From: Burkholderiaceae bacterium
Lineage (GTDB): Bacteria > Pseudomonadota > Gammaproteobacteria > Burkholderiales > Burkholderiaceae_C
DNA length: 64,000 nt
Direction: 5' to 3'
NCBI GenBank assembly: GCA_026125795.1
Contig: JAHCKM010000001.1
Coordinates: 1,860,001-1,924,000 of the forward strand
Shown here: positions 49,946 to 58,690 of the stretch, piece by piece
Layout: every line of letters begins with the position of its first letter
Position numbering within the stretch: the stretch's first letter is position 1
The notes under the pieces: model-generated
The model's input: the letters and a program-made list of their open reading frames with translations, nothing else
Databases searched by the model: none
Told to the model about the DNA's origin: nothing
Position numbers and translations under genes: made by a program

Positions 49946-50380
49946 ATGAAGCCGGGTCTGACCGCGGGCATGACGCACCGCTTCACCTACCGCGTGCCGT
50001 CCAACAAGACGGTGCGCCACATCTACACCGAGGCCGAGGAGTTCCAGCAGTTCCCCGAGGTGCTGGCCACTGGATTCTTCGTCGCCCTGCTCGAGTGGAC
50101 CTGCACGCAGGCGCTGGCGCCGTACCTCGAGCCCGGCGAGGGCAGCCTGGGCGTGCAGGTGGACATCAGCCACAGCGCGGCCACGCCGCCGGGCCTTGAC
50201 GTCACCGTCACGGCCACGCTGGCCGGGGTGGAGGGCAAGCGGGTCACATGGGATGTGGTGGCGCACGACGGCATCGATGAGATCGGCCGCGGCCGCCACG
50301 TGCGCGCGGTGATCGACCGCGCGCGCTTCGATCGCCGGATGGCCGACAAGATCGCCAGGGCCGCGCTGCCGCGCAGCTGA
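49946..50380 (+). CDS. hotdog-fold thioesterase (FlK-like)
   Basis: A protein of 144 residues. FTYRVPSNKTVRHIYTEAEE and VLATGFFVALLEWTCTQALA resemble the fluoroacetyl-CoA thioesterase (FlK) family, with the conserved P-E-V-L-A-T and an acidic residue on the long helix (E in LLEWTC). The rest GVQVDISHSAATPPGLDVTV supplies the catalytic His. Members hydrolyse acyl-CoA or act as CoA-ester guards. It follows the DUF4440 gene after 13 bases. Confidence 0.85.
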   Translation: MKPGLTAGMTHRFTYRVPSNKTVRHIYTEAEEFQQFPEVLATGFFVALLEWTCTQALAPYLEPGEGSLGVQVDISHSAATPPGLDVTVTATLAGVEGKRVTWDVVAHDGIDEIGRGRHVRAVIDRARFDRRMADKIARAALPRS

Positions 50381-50472
50381 CGCGCCAGCTGCGCGGCGGC
50401 AAGGCCGTGACAGCCACGCGGCCACTGCGGTTCTGCCAACATCGCGGCCACTGCGAAATTCAGGAGCCCGAT

Positions 50473-50769
50473 ATGGTCATCGTGTTGGGCAGCGTCACGC
50501 TGCAGGCCGGACGGCTCGACGAGGCGCTGGCGCTCAGCCAGGAGCACGTGGAGCGTTCGCGCGCCGAGGCCGGCTGCCTGGCGCATGCGGTGCACCAGGA
50601 CACCGAGGATGCGCACCGCCTGGTGTTCGTGGAGCGCTGGAGCGATCGGGCGGCGCTGGAGGTGCACTTCAAGGTGCCGGCGTCACGCGAGTTCGTCAAC
50701 GCGCTGACCACGCTGTCGAGTGCGCCGCCCGCCATGGCGCTGTACGAGGCCGTGGAGATGACGCTGTAA
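50473..50769 (+). CDS. antibiotic biosynthesis monooxygenase (ABM) domain protein
   Basis: A protein of 98 residues. VLGSVTLQAGRLDEALALSQ, SRAEAGCLAHAVHQDTEDAH and FVERWSDRAALEVHFKVPAS are the three landmark stretches of the ABM/YgiN fold, including the conserved W-S-D and H-x-x. YgiN-type enzymes oxidise quinols; the true substrate is unknown. Compare cassette gene 1 at 24737, which has the same fold. It converges on the SDR gene with 12 bases between stops. Confidence 0.85.
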   Translation: MVIVLGSVTLQAGRLDEALALSQEHVERSRAEAGCLAHAVHQDTEDAHRLVFVERWSDRAALEVHFKVPASREFVNALTTLSSAPPAMALYEAVEMTL

Positions 50770-50781
50770 CGCCGGTGCGTG

Positions 50782-51561
50782 TCAGAACTTGGTGTAGCCG
50801 CCGTCGATCACGAACTGCTCGCCGGTCGTGTAGCTCGACGCGTCGCTCGCCAGGTAGACCGCGATGCCGCCGAAGTCGTCGATCGTGCCCCAACGGCGCG
50901 CGGGAATGCGCGGCATCACGGCCTGCGCGAACTTCTCGTTGGCCACCGCGTTCTCGGTCATCTCGGTGACGATCCAGCCCGGCAGGATCGAGTTCACGCG
51001 AATCTTGTGGCGCGCCAGCTCGACCGCGAGCGCGCGCACGTACGACGTGACCGCGCCCTTGCTGGCGCCGTAGTGGCTGTTGCGTGCCGCCCCTTCGATC
51101 GCCGCGGTGCTCGCGGTGGCCACCAGCGATCCGCCCGCGCCGCGCTGCACCATGTGGCGCGCCGCGGCGCGAAACGTGAGGAACACGCCTTCCACGTTGA
51201 CGCGCTGCACGCGGCGGAACTCCTCCAGGCTCATCTCGAGCAGCGGGGTGCCTTTGCTGCTGACGCCGGCGTTGGCGAAACACACGTCCACGCGACCGCC
51301 CAGCGCGGCCACCGACGCCGCGAAGGCCGCCTCGACCTGCGCCTCGTCGCTCACGTCGCAGACGAATGCGTGCACGCGCGACGCATCGCCGATCTCGCGC
51401 GCCAGCGTGTCGCGCGCCGCTTCGGTCTTGGCGGCGCGCGAGCCCCAGATGGCCACGCGCGCACCGGCGGCCAGCAGCGCGCGCGCCATGCCCAGGCCGA
51501 TGCCGCCGTTGCCACCGGTGATCACCGCGCCGCGGCCCTGCAAGTCGAAAGGGTTGTTCAT
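50782..51561 (-). CDS. short-chain dehydrogenase/reductase (SDR)
   Basis: A protein of 259 residues of the classical SDR family: GGNGGIGLGMA for cofactor binding, NAGVS, and active-site Ser with SHYGASKGA (Y-x-x-x-K). The C-terminus SSYTTGEQFVIDGGYTKF is standard. Start at 51561 has a GAGGG-like site nine bases before it; an ATG at 51576 overlaps the aminotransferase stop (TGATG) and adds five residues. Either way it is coupled to the aminotransferase gene, suggesting a two-step conversion. Confidence 0.92.
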   Translation of the reverse strand: MNNPFDLQGRGAVITGGNGGIGLGMARALLAAGARVAIWGSRAAKTEAARDTLAREIGDASRVHAFVCDVSDEAQVEAAFAASVAALGGRVDVCFANAGVSSKGTPLLEMSLEEFRRVQRVNVEGVFLTFRAAARHMVQRGAGGSLVATASTAAIEGAARNSHYGASKGAVTSYVRALAVELARHKIRVNSILPGWIVTEMTENAVANEKFAQAVMPRIPARRWGTIDDFGGIAVYLASDASSYTTGEQFVIDGGYTKF

Positions 51562-51575
51562 CGCAAGCACCCTCA

Positions 51576-52496
51576 TCAATCCTGGTAGTCCACCGGGTCG
51601 CGGTACGCGGGCTCTTCGCGCATGGCCCAGTACGCGTCGTGCAGCCGCGCGGTGATCGGCCCGGGGAACTGCCGGACCGGTTGACCGTCGATCTTGGCGA
51701 TCGGCAGGACGCCGCCGCCGGTGGAGGTGAGGAACACTTCGTCGGCGCTGCGCACGTCGGCCGCCGGCACCGGCGCGATGCGCAGCAGGATGCCCAGCCG
51801 CTGGCACAGCTCGATCGCGGTGCGCCGCGAGACGCCCTCGAGCACGCCACGGTCGGCGGTGTGCACCACGCCGCCGCGCACCACGAACACGTTGAAGCCG
51901 GGCCCTTCGGTGACATGGCCGTGCGCGTCGACCACGCAGCTGGTGTCGTGGCCGCGCTCGTAGGCGTCGAACATCGATTGCACCAGGTCGATCCAGTGGT
52001 AGTTCTTGACGCGCGGGTCGACCGATTCCGGGCCGATGCGCTGCCGCTCGCTGATGAACAGGTCGATGCCGGAGAGCTGCTTGTCGCGAGGCGCGATCCA
52101 CACATAAGGGAGCGCGTAGGCGTAGAAGCGGTTCTGTGCCAACCGCGGGTCGCGCGCGCCGCGCGGCGGCACGCCACGCGTGCACACCATGGCGACGTAG
52201 GCTTCCTTCAGGCCGCCCGCACGCACGCAGCCGTGCAGGATGAGGCGCAGCTCGTCGCGCGTGTACGGGATCTGCAGGCGCAGCGACTGCAGGCTGGCGA
52301 AGAAGCGCTCCATGTGCGCGTCGAGCCGGAAGAACGCGCCGTTCCAGACGCTCGCCACGTCATAGGTGGCGTCCGAGCGCGTGAAACCCCAGTCGAACAG
52401 CGAGATCTTGGCTTCCGACAGCGGCGCGTACGCGCCGTCGATGAAGACACAGCCGCCGTCGAACTGGGCGACGGCGGGTTGGGGTGGAATCGGCAT
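51576..52496 (-). CDS. class IV PLP aminotransferase, (R)-amine-transaminase-like
   Basis: A protein of 306 residues. LSEAKISLFDWGFTRSDATY opens the fold type IV enzyme, RVKNYHWIDLV holds the PLP Lys, and GHVTEGPGFNVFVV the phosphate-cup region with the conserved Glu. The N-terminal stretch through DVASVWNGAFFRLDAHMERF looks closer to fungal (R)-selective amine transaminases than to branched-chain aminotransferases. It probably makes or uses a chiral amine or D-amino acid. It is coupled to an SDR gene. Confidence 0.85.
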   Translation of the reverse strand: MPIPPQPAVAQFDGGCVFIDGAYAPLSEAKISLFDWGFTRSDATYDVASVWNGAFFRLDAHMERFFASLQSLRLQIPYTRDELRLILHGCVRAGGLKEAYVAMVCTRGVPPRGARDPRLAQNRFYAYALPYVWIAPRDKQLSGIDLFISERQRIGPESVDPRVKNYHWIDLVQSMFDAYERGHDTSCVVDAHGHVTEGPGFNVFVVRGGVVHTADRGVLEGVSRRTAIELCQRLGILLRIAPVPAADVRSADEVFLTSTGGGVLPIAKIDGQPVRQFPGPITARLHDAYWAMREEPAYRDPVDYQD

Positions 52497-52542
52497 GTCG
52501 AACGCTCCGGCTGCAGCGGCACTGTAGCCGCTGCGGGGCCGA

Positions 52543-53640
52543 TCAGAGCGTTGCCAGGGCCTGGCGTCGCGCGACCTCGGGCGCGCGCAGCGGCGACGCC
52601 TGCTCGATCAGCACCGAGTCGCCGAACTCGTGCGTCAGATAGCCGTGCTGCTGCAGTGCGCGGTCGGCACGCGCCAGCACCGTCGAGGCGGCGAATGCGC
52701 GCAGCAACTCGTGGTGGCTCGAGCCGGGTTCGTGCGCGCCGCTGACGATGGCATTGACCACGCGCAGCCGCGTGGCCGGACCGATGCGCTGGTTTGCCAC
52801 ACCGTGGCCGGCACGCAGCACGCCGGAGCGTGCGGCATGTTCGAGCGCGCGGGTGACGGTGGTGCCGATCGCGATCACGCGGCCGCCGCTGCGCCGGGCG
52901 CGTTCGATCGCCGCCACCGTCGGGCGCGGCACGTGATACGGCTCGTCGAACGGCAGTCGCGCGTCGAGCGCGGCATCGCCGGTCGACGACAGGCCGGCAG
53001 CGTGCGTCAGCGCTGCAAAGCCGATGCCGCGCGCGCGCAAGGCATGCAGCAGCGCCCAATCGATCACGAAGCCGGCCGACGGCGGCTCGAAGGCCACCGG
53101 CGGCGCGGCGATCGGTGTCCACACGTCCCACAGCGCGAGCGGCTGCGGCACGTGCGCATACTGGATCGGCTTGCCGTGGCGTGCGATGCCGGCCCAGATG
53201 GCTTCCGCCGCGCCGTCGAAGCGCAGCTCGATGAGCCGCGGATGGCCGAGGGTGCGCATCACCCGGGCCGACAGCGGGCCGAGTTGCAGCGCGTCGCCGG
53301 CACGCAGCGGCGGCGGGGCCGCGCGATCCTCCGTGCGCGTGCGGTGATCGCCCGCGCCAAATACGACGGCACTGAACGCGCGCACGTCATCCATGCGCAG
53401 CGTGCGCCGGCCGGCGAGCCGCACTTCGATCGGCGCACCGCTCGGGCGGTGCGCACCGCCCAGACTGGCCGGCAGCGTGGCCGCGTCGTTGGCCACCACG
53501 AGATCGCCCGGGTGCAGCAGATCGGGCAGGCGTGCACGCTCGCCGTGCTCGATGCGGCCATCGGCGCGCACCCGCAGCAGCTTGGCCTGCGGCGCGCGCT
53601 GCACCGCCACCGTTGCGGCACGCAACACGCTGGCGTTCAC
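52543..53640 (-). CDS. QueA-like S-adenosylmethionine:tRNA ribosyltransferase-isomerase family protein
   Basis: A protein of 365 residues. LHPGDLVVANDAATLPASL matches the QueA N-terminal L-x-P-G-D-L-L-V-x-N-D-T; FDEPYHVPRPTVAAIERARR and SGGRVIAIGTTVTRALE match the C-terminal core. The usual QueA N-terminus (F-D-Y-x-L-P-x-x-L-I-A) is missing, so it is a divergent relative rather than the housekeeping enzyme for queuosine. GTG start overlaps the SDR stop as GTGA, so they are coupled. No other queuosine gene is near. Confidence 0.8.
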   Translation of the reverse strand: MNASVLRAATVAVQRAPQAKLLRVRADGRIEHGERARLPDLLHPGDLVVANDAATLPASLGGAHRPSGAPIEVRLAGRRTLRMDDVRAFSAVVFGAGDHRTRTEDRAAPPPLRAGDALQLGPLSARVMRTLGHPRLIELRFDGAAEAIWAGIARHGKPIQYAHVPQPLALWDVWTPIAAPPVAFEPPSAGFVIDWALLHALRARGIGFAALTHAAGLSSTGDAALDARLPFDEPYHVPRPTVAAIERARRSGGRVIAIGTTVTRALEHAARSGVLRAGHGVANQRIGPATRLRVVNAIVSGAHEPGSSHHELLRAFAASTVLARADRALQQHGYLTHEFGDSVLIEQASPLRAPEVARRQALATL

Positions 53641-54344
53641 GCCACCTCCGCGGTTTGCAGCGCCGAGGCCGCGAGCCGCTCGAGGATCTCGCGCGCCGCG
53701 TCGTCGGGCCGCCTCAGCGTGGCGGGGTCGGCGTCGGGCACCGCGAGCGCGTGCAGCGGCGTGTCCATGTCGCCGGGGTCGAGCGCGATCACGCGCACGC
53801 CGTGCTCGCGCAGCTCTTCGTCCCAGATGCGGCTCAGGTGCAGCAGCGCCGCCTTGCAGGCGCCGTAGGCGCCCCAGCCCGGATACGGCGTGACCGCCGC
53901 GTCGCTGACGATGTTGATCACGCGCGCCGCGCGTCCCTCGCGCGCCGCGGCGCCGAGCGCACCGAGCACCGCCTTGGTCAGGCGAAACGGCCCGACCAGA
54001 TTGGTGGCCAGCGCGGTCTCGAGGTCTTCGCAGTCGGTGTCGGCCAGCAGGCGCAGCGGCACCGGCCCGAGCGACGACGCGTTGTTGATCAGCACGTCGA
54101 GCCCACCAAGGGCGGTGTGGATCTGCAGCGCGATGCGGTGCGTGTCCTCCTTGCGGGACACGTCGCCGACGATGCCGTGCGTGCCGGGCAGCGCGGCCGC
54201 GGTGCGCGTCACGCGCGCAGCGTCGCGCGCGACGAAGGCCACGTGCGCGCCGCGCGCATGGAGGGTGCGCACCAGCGCCAGCCCCAGCCCCGACGTGCCG
54301 CCGGTCACGGCGACGCGCAGGCCATGCAGTGGATCCTGTGCCAT
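53637..54344 (-). CDS. short-chain dehydrogenase/reductase (SDR)
   Basis: A protein of 235 residues: VTGGTSGLGLALVRTLHARG for cofactor binding, NNASS, NIVSDAAVTPYPGWGAYGAC and YGACKAALL with Y-x-x-x-K. The C-terminal region has LDPGDMDTP as in SDR subfamilies acting on NADP. The start at 54344 has AGAGGC upstream; TTG at 54365 is possible. It is divergent from the XRE-cupin regulator, which is the obvious candidate to control it together with the QueA-like gene. Confidence 0.9.
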   Translation of the reverse strand: MAQDPLHGLRVAVTGGTSGLGLALVRTLHARGAHVAFVARDAARVTRTAAALPGTHGIVGDVSRKEDTHRIALQIHTALGGLDVLINNASSLGPVPLRLLADTDCEDLETALATNLVGPFRLTKAVLGALGAAAREGRAARVINIVSDAAVTPYPGWGAYGACKAALLHLSRIWDEELREHGVRVIALDPGDMDTPLHALAVPDADPATLRRPDDAAREILERLAASALQTAEVA

Positions 54345-54458
54345 CAATGCCTCTGTCGATTTCAACGATGAGGCTCACGATAGGCGCGCATGGCGCGTGG
54401 CGCGAGCGCGCTGTCCAACGCATTGGCGCTTGCTCACTGCAGTGGACAACCGAAGGTT

Positions 54459-54517
54459 GCGGCGCAGGCTCACATCGCGCAGCGATGTGAAGGCGCGAAG
54501 CGCCGGCCGCAGCCACA
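54459..54517 (-). repeat. inverted partial copy of the 73-bp repeat
   Basis: On the minus strand this matches the 19831-20035 repeat, including CGCTTCGCGCCTTCACATCG and the TGCGCCGC core. It lies in the regulator/SDR divergent region, just before the regulator ATG. Copies 34 kb apart show a dispersed family. Confidence 0.8.
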
Positions 54518-54525
54518 ATCCCGCC

Positions 54526-55107
54526 ATGCCGACACGCACGTTCAACGATCGCGCAGCCGTTCACCTGGCGCGCAACCTGGCCAATCTGCGCCATGCGCGC
54601 GCGCTGACGCAAGACGCGCTGGCTCGGTTGGCGGCGGTACCGCGCTCGACCATCGCCAACCTTGAGTCGGGCACCGGCAATCCCTCGCTCACCGTGCTGG
54701 TCAAGGTGGCCCACGCGCTCGGCGTGCCGATTGACGAGCTGCTTGCCATGCCACGCGGCCAGGTGCGGCACTGGCCCGCGGCCGAAGTGGCCACGCGCGG
54801 CAAGGGCCGCGGCGTGCGCATCCGCGTGCTGGTGCCCGAGCCGATGCCCGACGGCATGATCGAAGTGATGGACTTCGAGCCCGGTGCGGTGATGGGCGGC
54901 ACGCCGCACCTGCCGGGCACGCGCGAGTACTTCACCTGCCTGTCTGGCCGGGTCAACCTCACGGTGGCGGGCGACCGCCACGCGTTGAATGAAGGCGACG
55001 TGCTGGCGTTTCCCGGCAATCAGCCGCACTCGTACGCGAACGCCGACGCGATGACGCCGGCGCGCGGCGTGTCGGTGGTGGTGCTGGCCAAGGCCAGCGG
55101 CCGCTGA
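54526..55107 (+). CDS. XRE family regulator with C-terminal cupin domain
   Basis: A protein of 193 residues. The helix-turn-helix is LRHARALTQDALARLAAVPR and TIANLESGTGNPSLTVLVKV. The C-terminal cupin is seen in DFEPGAVMGGTPHLPGTREY and GDVLAFPGNQPHSYANAD, with His residues for metal or ligand binding. This is the common XRE-cupin class that senses small metabolites. It is divergent from the SDR/QueA-like pair. Confidence 0.92.
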   Translation: MPTRTFNDRAAVHLARNLANLRHARALTQDALARLAAVPRSTIANLESGTGNPSLTVLVKVAHALGVPIDELLAMPRGQVRHWPAAEVATRGKGRGVRIRVLVPEPMPDGMIEVMDFEPGAVMGGTPHLPGTREYFTCLSGRVNLTVAGDRHALNEGDVLAFPGNQPHSYANADAMTPARGVSVVVLAKASGR

Positions 55108-55158
55108 CCCATCACGGCCGCACGCTCGGCGCGGGCGTCTGCCCCCGAGAAGCGCCGC

Positions 55159-55182
55159 CGGCTTGGGAGCGGCCCGGCGCCG
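55159..55182. repeat. 24-bp repeat, inverted copy at 58535-58558
   Basis: The 24 bases starting CGGCTTGGGAGCGGCC are the exact reverse complement of the stretch at 58535-58558 in the flagellar region. Here it is downstream of the XRE-cupin gene, at the end of the convergent GlcG gene. Confidence 0.8.
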
Positions 55183-55187
55183 GCGGG

Positions 55188-55610
55188 CTACCCGACGGTC
55201 AGACCGGCGGCTTCGACGCCGGCCGCGCAGACCAACTCGTCTTCATCGCCGGTGCCGCCGCTCGCGCCGACGGCTCCGAGCAGCGTGCCGTCGGCATCCT
55301 TGACCAGCACCGCGCCGGTCTGCGGAATGAACCTGCCCTGTGCCGTGGCGGCGATCGCGTTGAAGAACGCCGGCAGGTCCTTGGCGCGTTGCGTCAGCAC
55401 GCGCGAGGCCACACCCATGCCGACGGCGGCAAACGCCTTGCCGGCGGCGATATCGATGCGCAGCATGCTGGCGCCGTCCTGGCGTTGCGCCGACTTGATA
55501 TGGCCGGAGTCGTCGACCACCACCACCGCCATCGGTTTGAAGCCGGACTCGGCGCAACGCGCCAATGCGGTTTCGATGATGCGGTTGGCTTGTTGGAGGG
55601 TCAGGGGCAT
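55188..55610 (-). CDS. GlcG/HbpS family heme-binding-like protein
   Basis: A protein of 140 residues. LQQANRIIETALARCAESGF and PMAVVVVDDSGHIKSAQRQD form the N-terminal half; GGTGDEDELVCAAGVEAAGL the C-terminal part. The family includes GlcG (glycolate-linked) and HbpS (heme sensing, oxidative stress). It stands alone here. The role is uncertain. Confidence 0.9.
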   Translation of the reverse strand: MPLTLQQANRIIETALARCAESGFKPMAVVVVDDSGHIKSAQRQDGASMLRIDIAAGKAFAAVGMGVASRVLTQRAKDLPAFFNAIAATAQGRFIPQTGAVLVKDADGTLLGAVGASGGTGDEDELVCAAGVEAAGLTVG

Positions 55611-55677
55611 GGTGGGCCTCGCTTGCGGTGATGCACGCCATCGTAGCCGCTGCGTCGGCTTGGGTCAGCGCCGCGCT

Positions 55678-56922
55678 TCACCAGCTCGCTGCGAACGAGT
55701 GGCGGTCGAAGCGCGGGTCGCGCGTGACGGCACCGAGGTCGACAAACTCGAAGTCGCTCATGCGCAGGCTCTGGATCTGCGAGATCGTGCTGCCGCTCCA
55801 CTGCGCGCTCGGATCGCCTTGCACGTAAAGATCGCTGCCGATGTCGGCCACGTAGAGCCCGTGGCGCTGCATTGCGGTGGCGATGGTCCTGGCCTGCGTC
55901 GACCAATGGGCCGGGATCACGAAGCCCGCTTTCAGGCGCAACAACGAACCGAAAGGGATGCTGCCGCTGCTGTTGCCCGCGCGGTGCCGCGCCGGCCACA
56001 CGTGGCTGTTGGCCAGCACCGCGTCGCGGAAGGTGACGCGCAGCGCGTGCGGGATCTCGCCGGCCGACGCTTCGCTGGCGCGCGCGAGCAGCGGCGCGAT
56101 CGGCAGGCCGGCGGCATCGCCCGAGGTCCAGTCGTCGGGACGCATCGCGTTGCTGTGCAGATCCCACGCGGCGGTGGAGTACGCGCTCCATTGGCCGGCC
56201 GTGTTCTTGTAGGTGAAGTAGCTTTCCCACAAGCGGCACGCGCCTTGCTCGACGATCAGTGCGTGGCGGTCGCCGCACGCGGCCGGGTCGTTGCAGCTGC
56301 CGCCTTCGAGCTGCACCACCGCGTCGCGCGGGATCGGGAAACGCAGCGACGCCGCCGGCCGCGACTGGCAGTTGCGCACCAGCTCGTGGCCGCCGCTGCC
56401 GTCGGCGACCGCGCAGTCGCTCTCGTCGGGCGCGCCGTCGGCGGTGAAGCTCAGGCTCGGCCAATCGGTTTGTGGGTCGCTGGCCGACAGCAGGTTGAGC
56501 GGAATGCCGTAGTAGTCGTTGGCCGCAGGGTTCGCGTTCGTGCCCCAGTCGGCATGCAGCGCGCGCGTGCTGCCGATGGCGGCGATCCAGGAGCCGCTGC
56601 TGCCGTGCACAGGAAAGCGCGTGGTGTCGTCGATGCGTGTGTTGAAGATCGCGGTGGCGGGGAACGACGGACAGCTGCCGAGCATCGCGGCGCCCGCCGG
56701 GGCCGGTGACGGTGCAGGCGGAATTGGCGGAGACGGAGGCGGTGGTGGCGGAGGTGGTGAGGGCGAAGGTGGCGCACCCGGCGTCGGTGCGGGCGTGGGT
56801 GTGGGCGCGGCACCGCCGCCCGGTGGATCCTCGCTGCCGGAATCCCCGCCGCACGATGCGAGCGCGGCGGCCGCCAACATCAAGGCGGCCAGTCGGATGG
56901 GGCGGGTGAACGCGCAACGCAT
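55678..56922 (-). CDS. secreted lipoprotein with proline-rich linker
   Basis: A protein of 414 residues. A lipoprotein signal (LAALMLAAAALASC then GGDSGSED) is followed by a linker of mostly Pro, Thr, Ser and Ala (residues about 40-80). The large globular part has GSCPSFPATAIFNTRIDDTT, GSSGSWIAAIGSTRALHADWG and seven or so cysteines. Many aromatic and small residues suggest a beta-rich extracellular domain. No family was recognised. It would be anchored to the membrane with its domain held away by the Pro-rich tether. Confidence 0.7.
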   Translation of the reverse strand: MRCAFTRPIRLAALMLAAAALASCGGDSGSEDPPGGGAAPTPTPAPTPGAPPSPSPPPPPPPPSPPIPPAPSPAPAGAAMLGSCPSFPATAIFNTRIDDTTRFPVHGSSGSWIAAIGSTRALHADWGTNANPAANDYYGIPLNLLSASDPQTDWPSLSFTADGAPDESDCAVADGSGGHELVRNCQSRPAASLRFPIPRDAVVQLEGGSCNDPAACGDRHALIVEQGACRLWESYFTYKNTAGQWSAYSTAAWDLHSNAMRPDDWTSGDAAGLPIAPLLARASEASAGEIPHALRVTFRDAVLANSHVWPARHRAGNSSGSIPFGSLLRLKAGFVIPAHWSTQARTIATAMQRHGLYVADIGSDLYVQGDPSAQWSGSTISQIQSLRMSDFEFVDLGAVTRDPRFDRHSFAASW

Positions 56923-56961
56923 GCCGGCCCACGATGCCGCCGGCACGCGCGACATGCCGAA

Positions 56962-57720
56962 TCAGGTTGTGTCAGACGGTTGCAGGTACCGCTCGGCCAG
57001 GGTGCGCAGCGCGGCCGGGCTCAGTCGCAGCCGTTGCGTGAGGTAACGGTCAAGGCCGCCGTGATCGGCGTCGACGATGCGCAACGCGGCGTCGAGAAAA
57101 CCTTGCTGCACGCGCCACAGCACCGCGCGCGCCTCCAGCGGCGTGGCGCTCTGCATGCCGGCCGGGTCGCGCACGAGCTCGTTGGTGAGCAGGTAGTCGG
57201 CCCGCACCACGTCGCGCGGGACGCCGAGCGCCAGCAGCACGAGCGCCGCGGCGATGCCGGTGCGGTCCTTGCCGGCGGTGCAATGGAACACCGATGGCGC
57301 ATCGGACTCGATCAGGTGCTCGAACAGCTCGGCAAAGCGATCGGCGCGGTCGTTCACCAGCCCCCGGTACAACTCGGTCATCAGCTCGGTGACCACCGGT
57401 GCGGTGAGCGGCGTGCCGCTGGCCGCGATGTCGTGCATGCGCTGCACCACCGTCGGCTCGATCGCGAGCGAGTGCTGTGTCGCGCCGGGCAGCTCGTACG
57501 GCGCCGCGGCGCGCTCGTCGATGCCTCGAAGATCGAACGTGCGCGTGATCCGCAGCGGCTGCAGGCGCGCACGGTCATCCGCCGTCAGGTCGGCGAGATG
57601 GTCGGAGCGGAACAGCAGGCGCCAGCGCAGCGGGCGGCCGCCATGGCCGATGTAGCCGCCGAGGTCGCGGAAGTTCGGCGCGCCTTGCAGGCGCCAGACG
57701 CGGTCGGGGTGGCGAGGCAT
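56962..57720 (-). CDS. tyrosine phosphatase family protein (DSP-like)
   Basis: A protein of 252 residues. FHCTAGKDRTGIAAALVLLA holds the C-x5-R phosphatase loop with Cys147 and Arg153, and the family-specific GAPNFRDLGGYIGHGGRPLR near the N-terminus (N-F-R-D-L-G-G) marks the bacterial Y_phosphatase2/3 type such as MptpB-like and Lin enzymes. It would remove phosphate from Tyr/Ser or from phosphoinositides. It sits next to the flagellar genes but on its own. Confidence 0.92.
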   Translation of the reverse strand: MPRHPDRVWRLQGAPNFRDLGGYIGHGGRPLRWRLLFRSDHLADLTADDRARLQPLRITRTFDLRGIDERAAAPYELPGATQHSLAIEPTVVQRMHDIAASGTPLTAPVVTELMTELYRGLVNDRADRFAELFEHLIESDAPSVFHCTAGKDRTGIAAALVLLALGVPRDVVRADYLLTNELVRDPAGMQSATPLEARAVLWRVQQGFLDAALRIVDADHGGLDRYLTQRLRLSPAALRTLAERYLQPSDTT

Positions 57721-57745
57721 GGCGCGATTGTCGCCTGCGCGCAGG

Positions 57746-58507
57746 TCACCTGAACGTCGCGAGCATGCGCTCCAGCGCCATCGTGAACGGGGACTCCATC
57801 AGCGGCAATGTCAGCAGCATGCCGATCAAGCCCACTGCCAGCGTGATCGGGAAGCCCACCGCGAACACGTTGATCTGCGGCGCCACGCGCGAGATCACGC
57901 CGAGCACGATGTTGACGAACAGCAGCATGCCCACCAACGGAAGCGCGATCCACAGCCCGAGGTGGAACACCTCGGCGCCCCACACCTGCGGCTGCAGCGT
58001 GCGCGCCCAGCCCAGCACATCGGTGCCGACCGGAAAGGCATGAAAGCTCTGCACCAGTGCGGCGATCACCGCCAGGTGGCCGTTGGTGACGATGAACAGC
58101 AGCGCCACCATCGAGCCGAACAGCCGCCCGGCCGCGTTGGTCTGCGACGCCGTGGCGGGGTCGAAGAAGCTCGCGAAGTTCAAACCCATCTGCAAGCCGA
58201 TGACCTCACCGGCCATCTCCACCGCGGCGAACACGATGCGCACCGCAAATCCCAGCGCCACGCCGATCAGCACCTGCTGCGCAGCCATCAGCAGCGCCAC
58301 CGGCGAATCGAGCGGCACGTTGGGCATGGCCGGCAGCGTGGCCTGAGCCGCCACGGTGATGAAGAACGCCAGCGCGATGCGCACGCGCACCGGCACGATG
58401 CGCTGGCCCAGCACCGGCAGCGACGTGAACAACGCCAGCGCGCGCAGGAAAGGCCACAGCAGCGGCGTGATCCACGCCAGCAGCTCGGCTTCGGTGAAGG
58501 TGAGCAC
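57746..58507 (-). CDS. fliR: flagellar export protein FliR
   Basis: A membrane protein of 253 residues with six or so helices. FLRALALFTSLPVLGQRIVP, QMGLNFASFFDPAT and GLWIALPLVGMLLFVNIVLG are typical of FliR, a core component of the flagellar type III export gate with FliP and FliQ. The start is GTG. It is the last gene of the fliJ-fliR run; a 182-base gap filled with repeat DNA separates it from fliQ, larger than usual. Confidence 0.95.
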   Translation of the reverse strand: MLTFTEAELLAWITPLLWPFLRALALFTSLPVLGQRIVPVRVRIALAFFITVAAQATLPAMPNVPLDSPVALLMAAQQVLIGVALGFAVRIVFAAVEMAGEVIGLQMGLNFASFFDPATASQTNAAGRLFGSMVALLFIVTNGHLAVIAALVQSFHAFPVGTDVLGWARTLQPQVWGAEVFHLGLWIALPLVGMLLFVNIVLGVISRVAPQINVFAVGFPITLAVGLIGMLLTLPLMESPFTMALERMLATFR

Positions 58508-58534
58508 GATACCCTGGTGTTAGCGAGGCCGAGT

Positions 58535-58690
58535 CGGCGCCGGGCCGCTCCCAAGCCGACTCAGCCCCCTCGGGGCCGAGCCCGGACAGGAACAGTCCAG
58601 TGGACTGGTCCCGCCTGGCGAGGGGTTGGCCGCTTGCGGCCAACGCGCCCTGCAAGGGCAGTGAACGCAGTGAGCGTGGGGGCCCACAGT
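58535..58690. repeat. mosaic of palindromic repeats between fliR and fliQ
   Basis: It contains the inverted partner of the 55159 repeat, a CAGTCCAGTGGACTG palindrome, a TTGGCCGCTTGCGGCCAA hairpin, and GTGAACGCAGTGAGCGTG, which also occurs with small changes at 61711. Such composite GC-rich blocks interrupt the flagellar operon and may affect transcript stability or termination between fliQ and fliR. Confidence 0.75.

Noticed and set aside
53641-55029. A long N-terminal extension of the QueA-like gene
   Set aside because: The extension is antisense to the XRE regulator and a shifted frame of the SDR. Similarity begins at the GTG at 53640.
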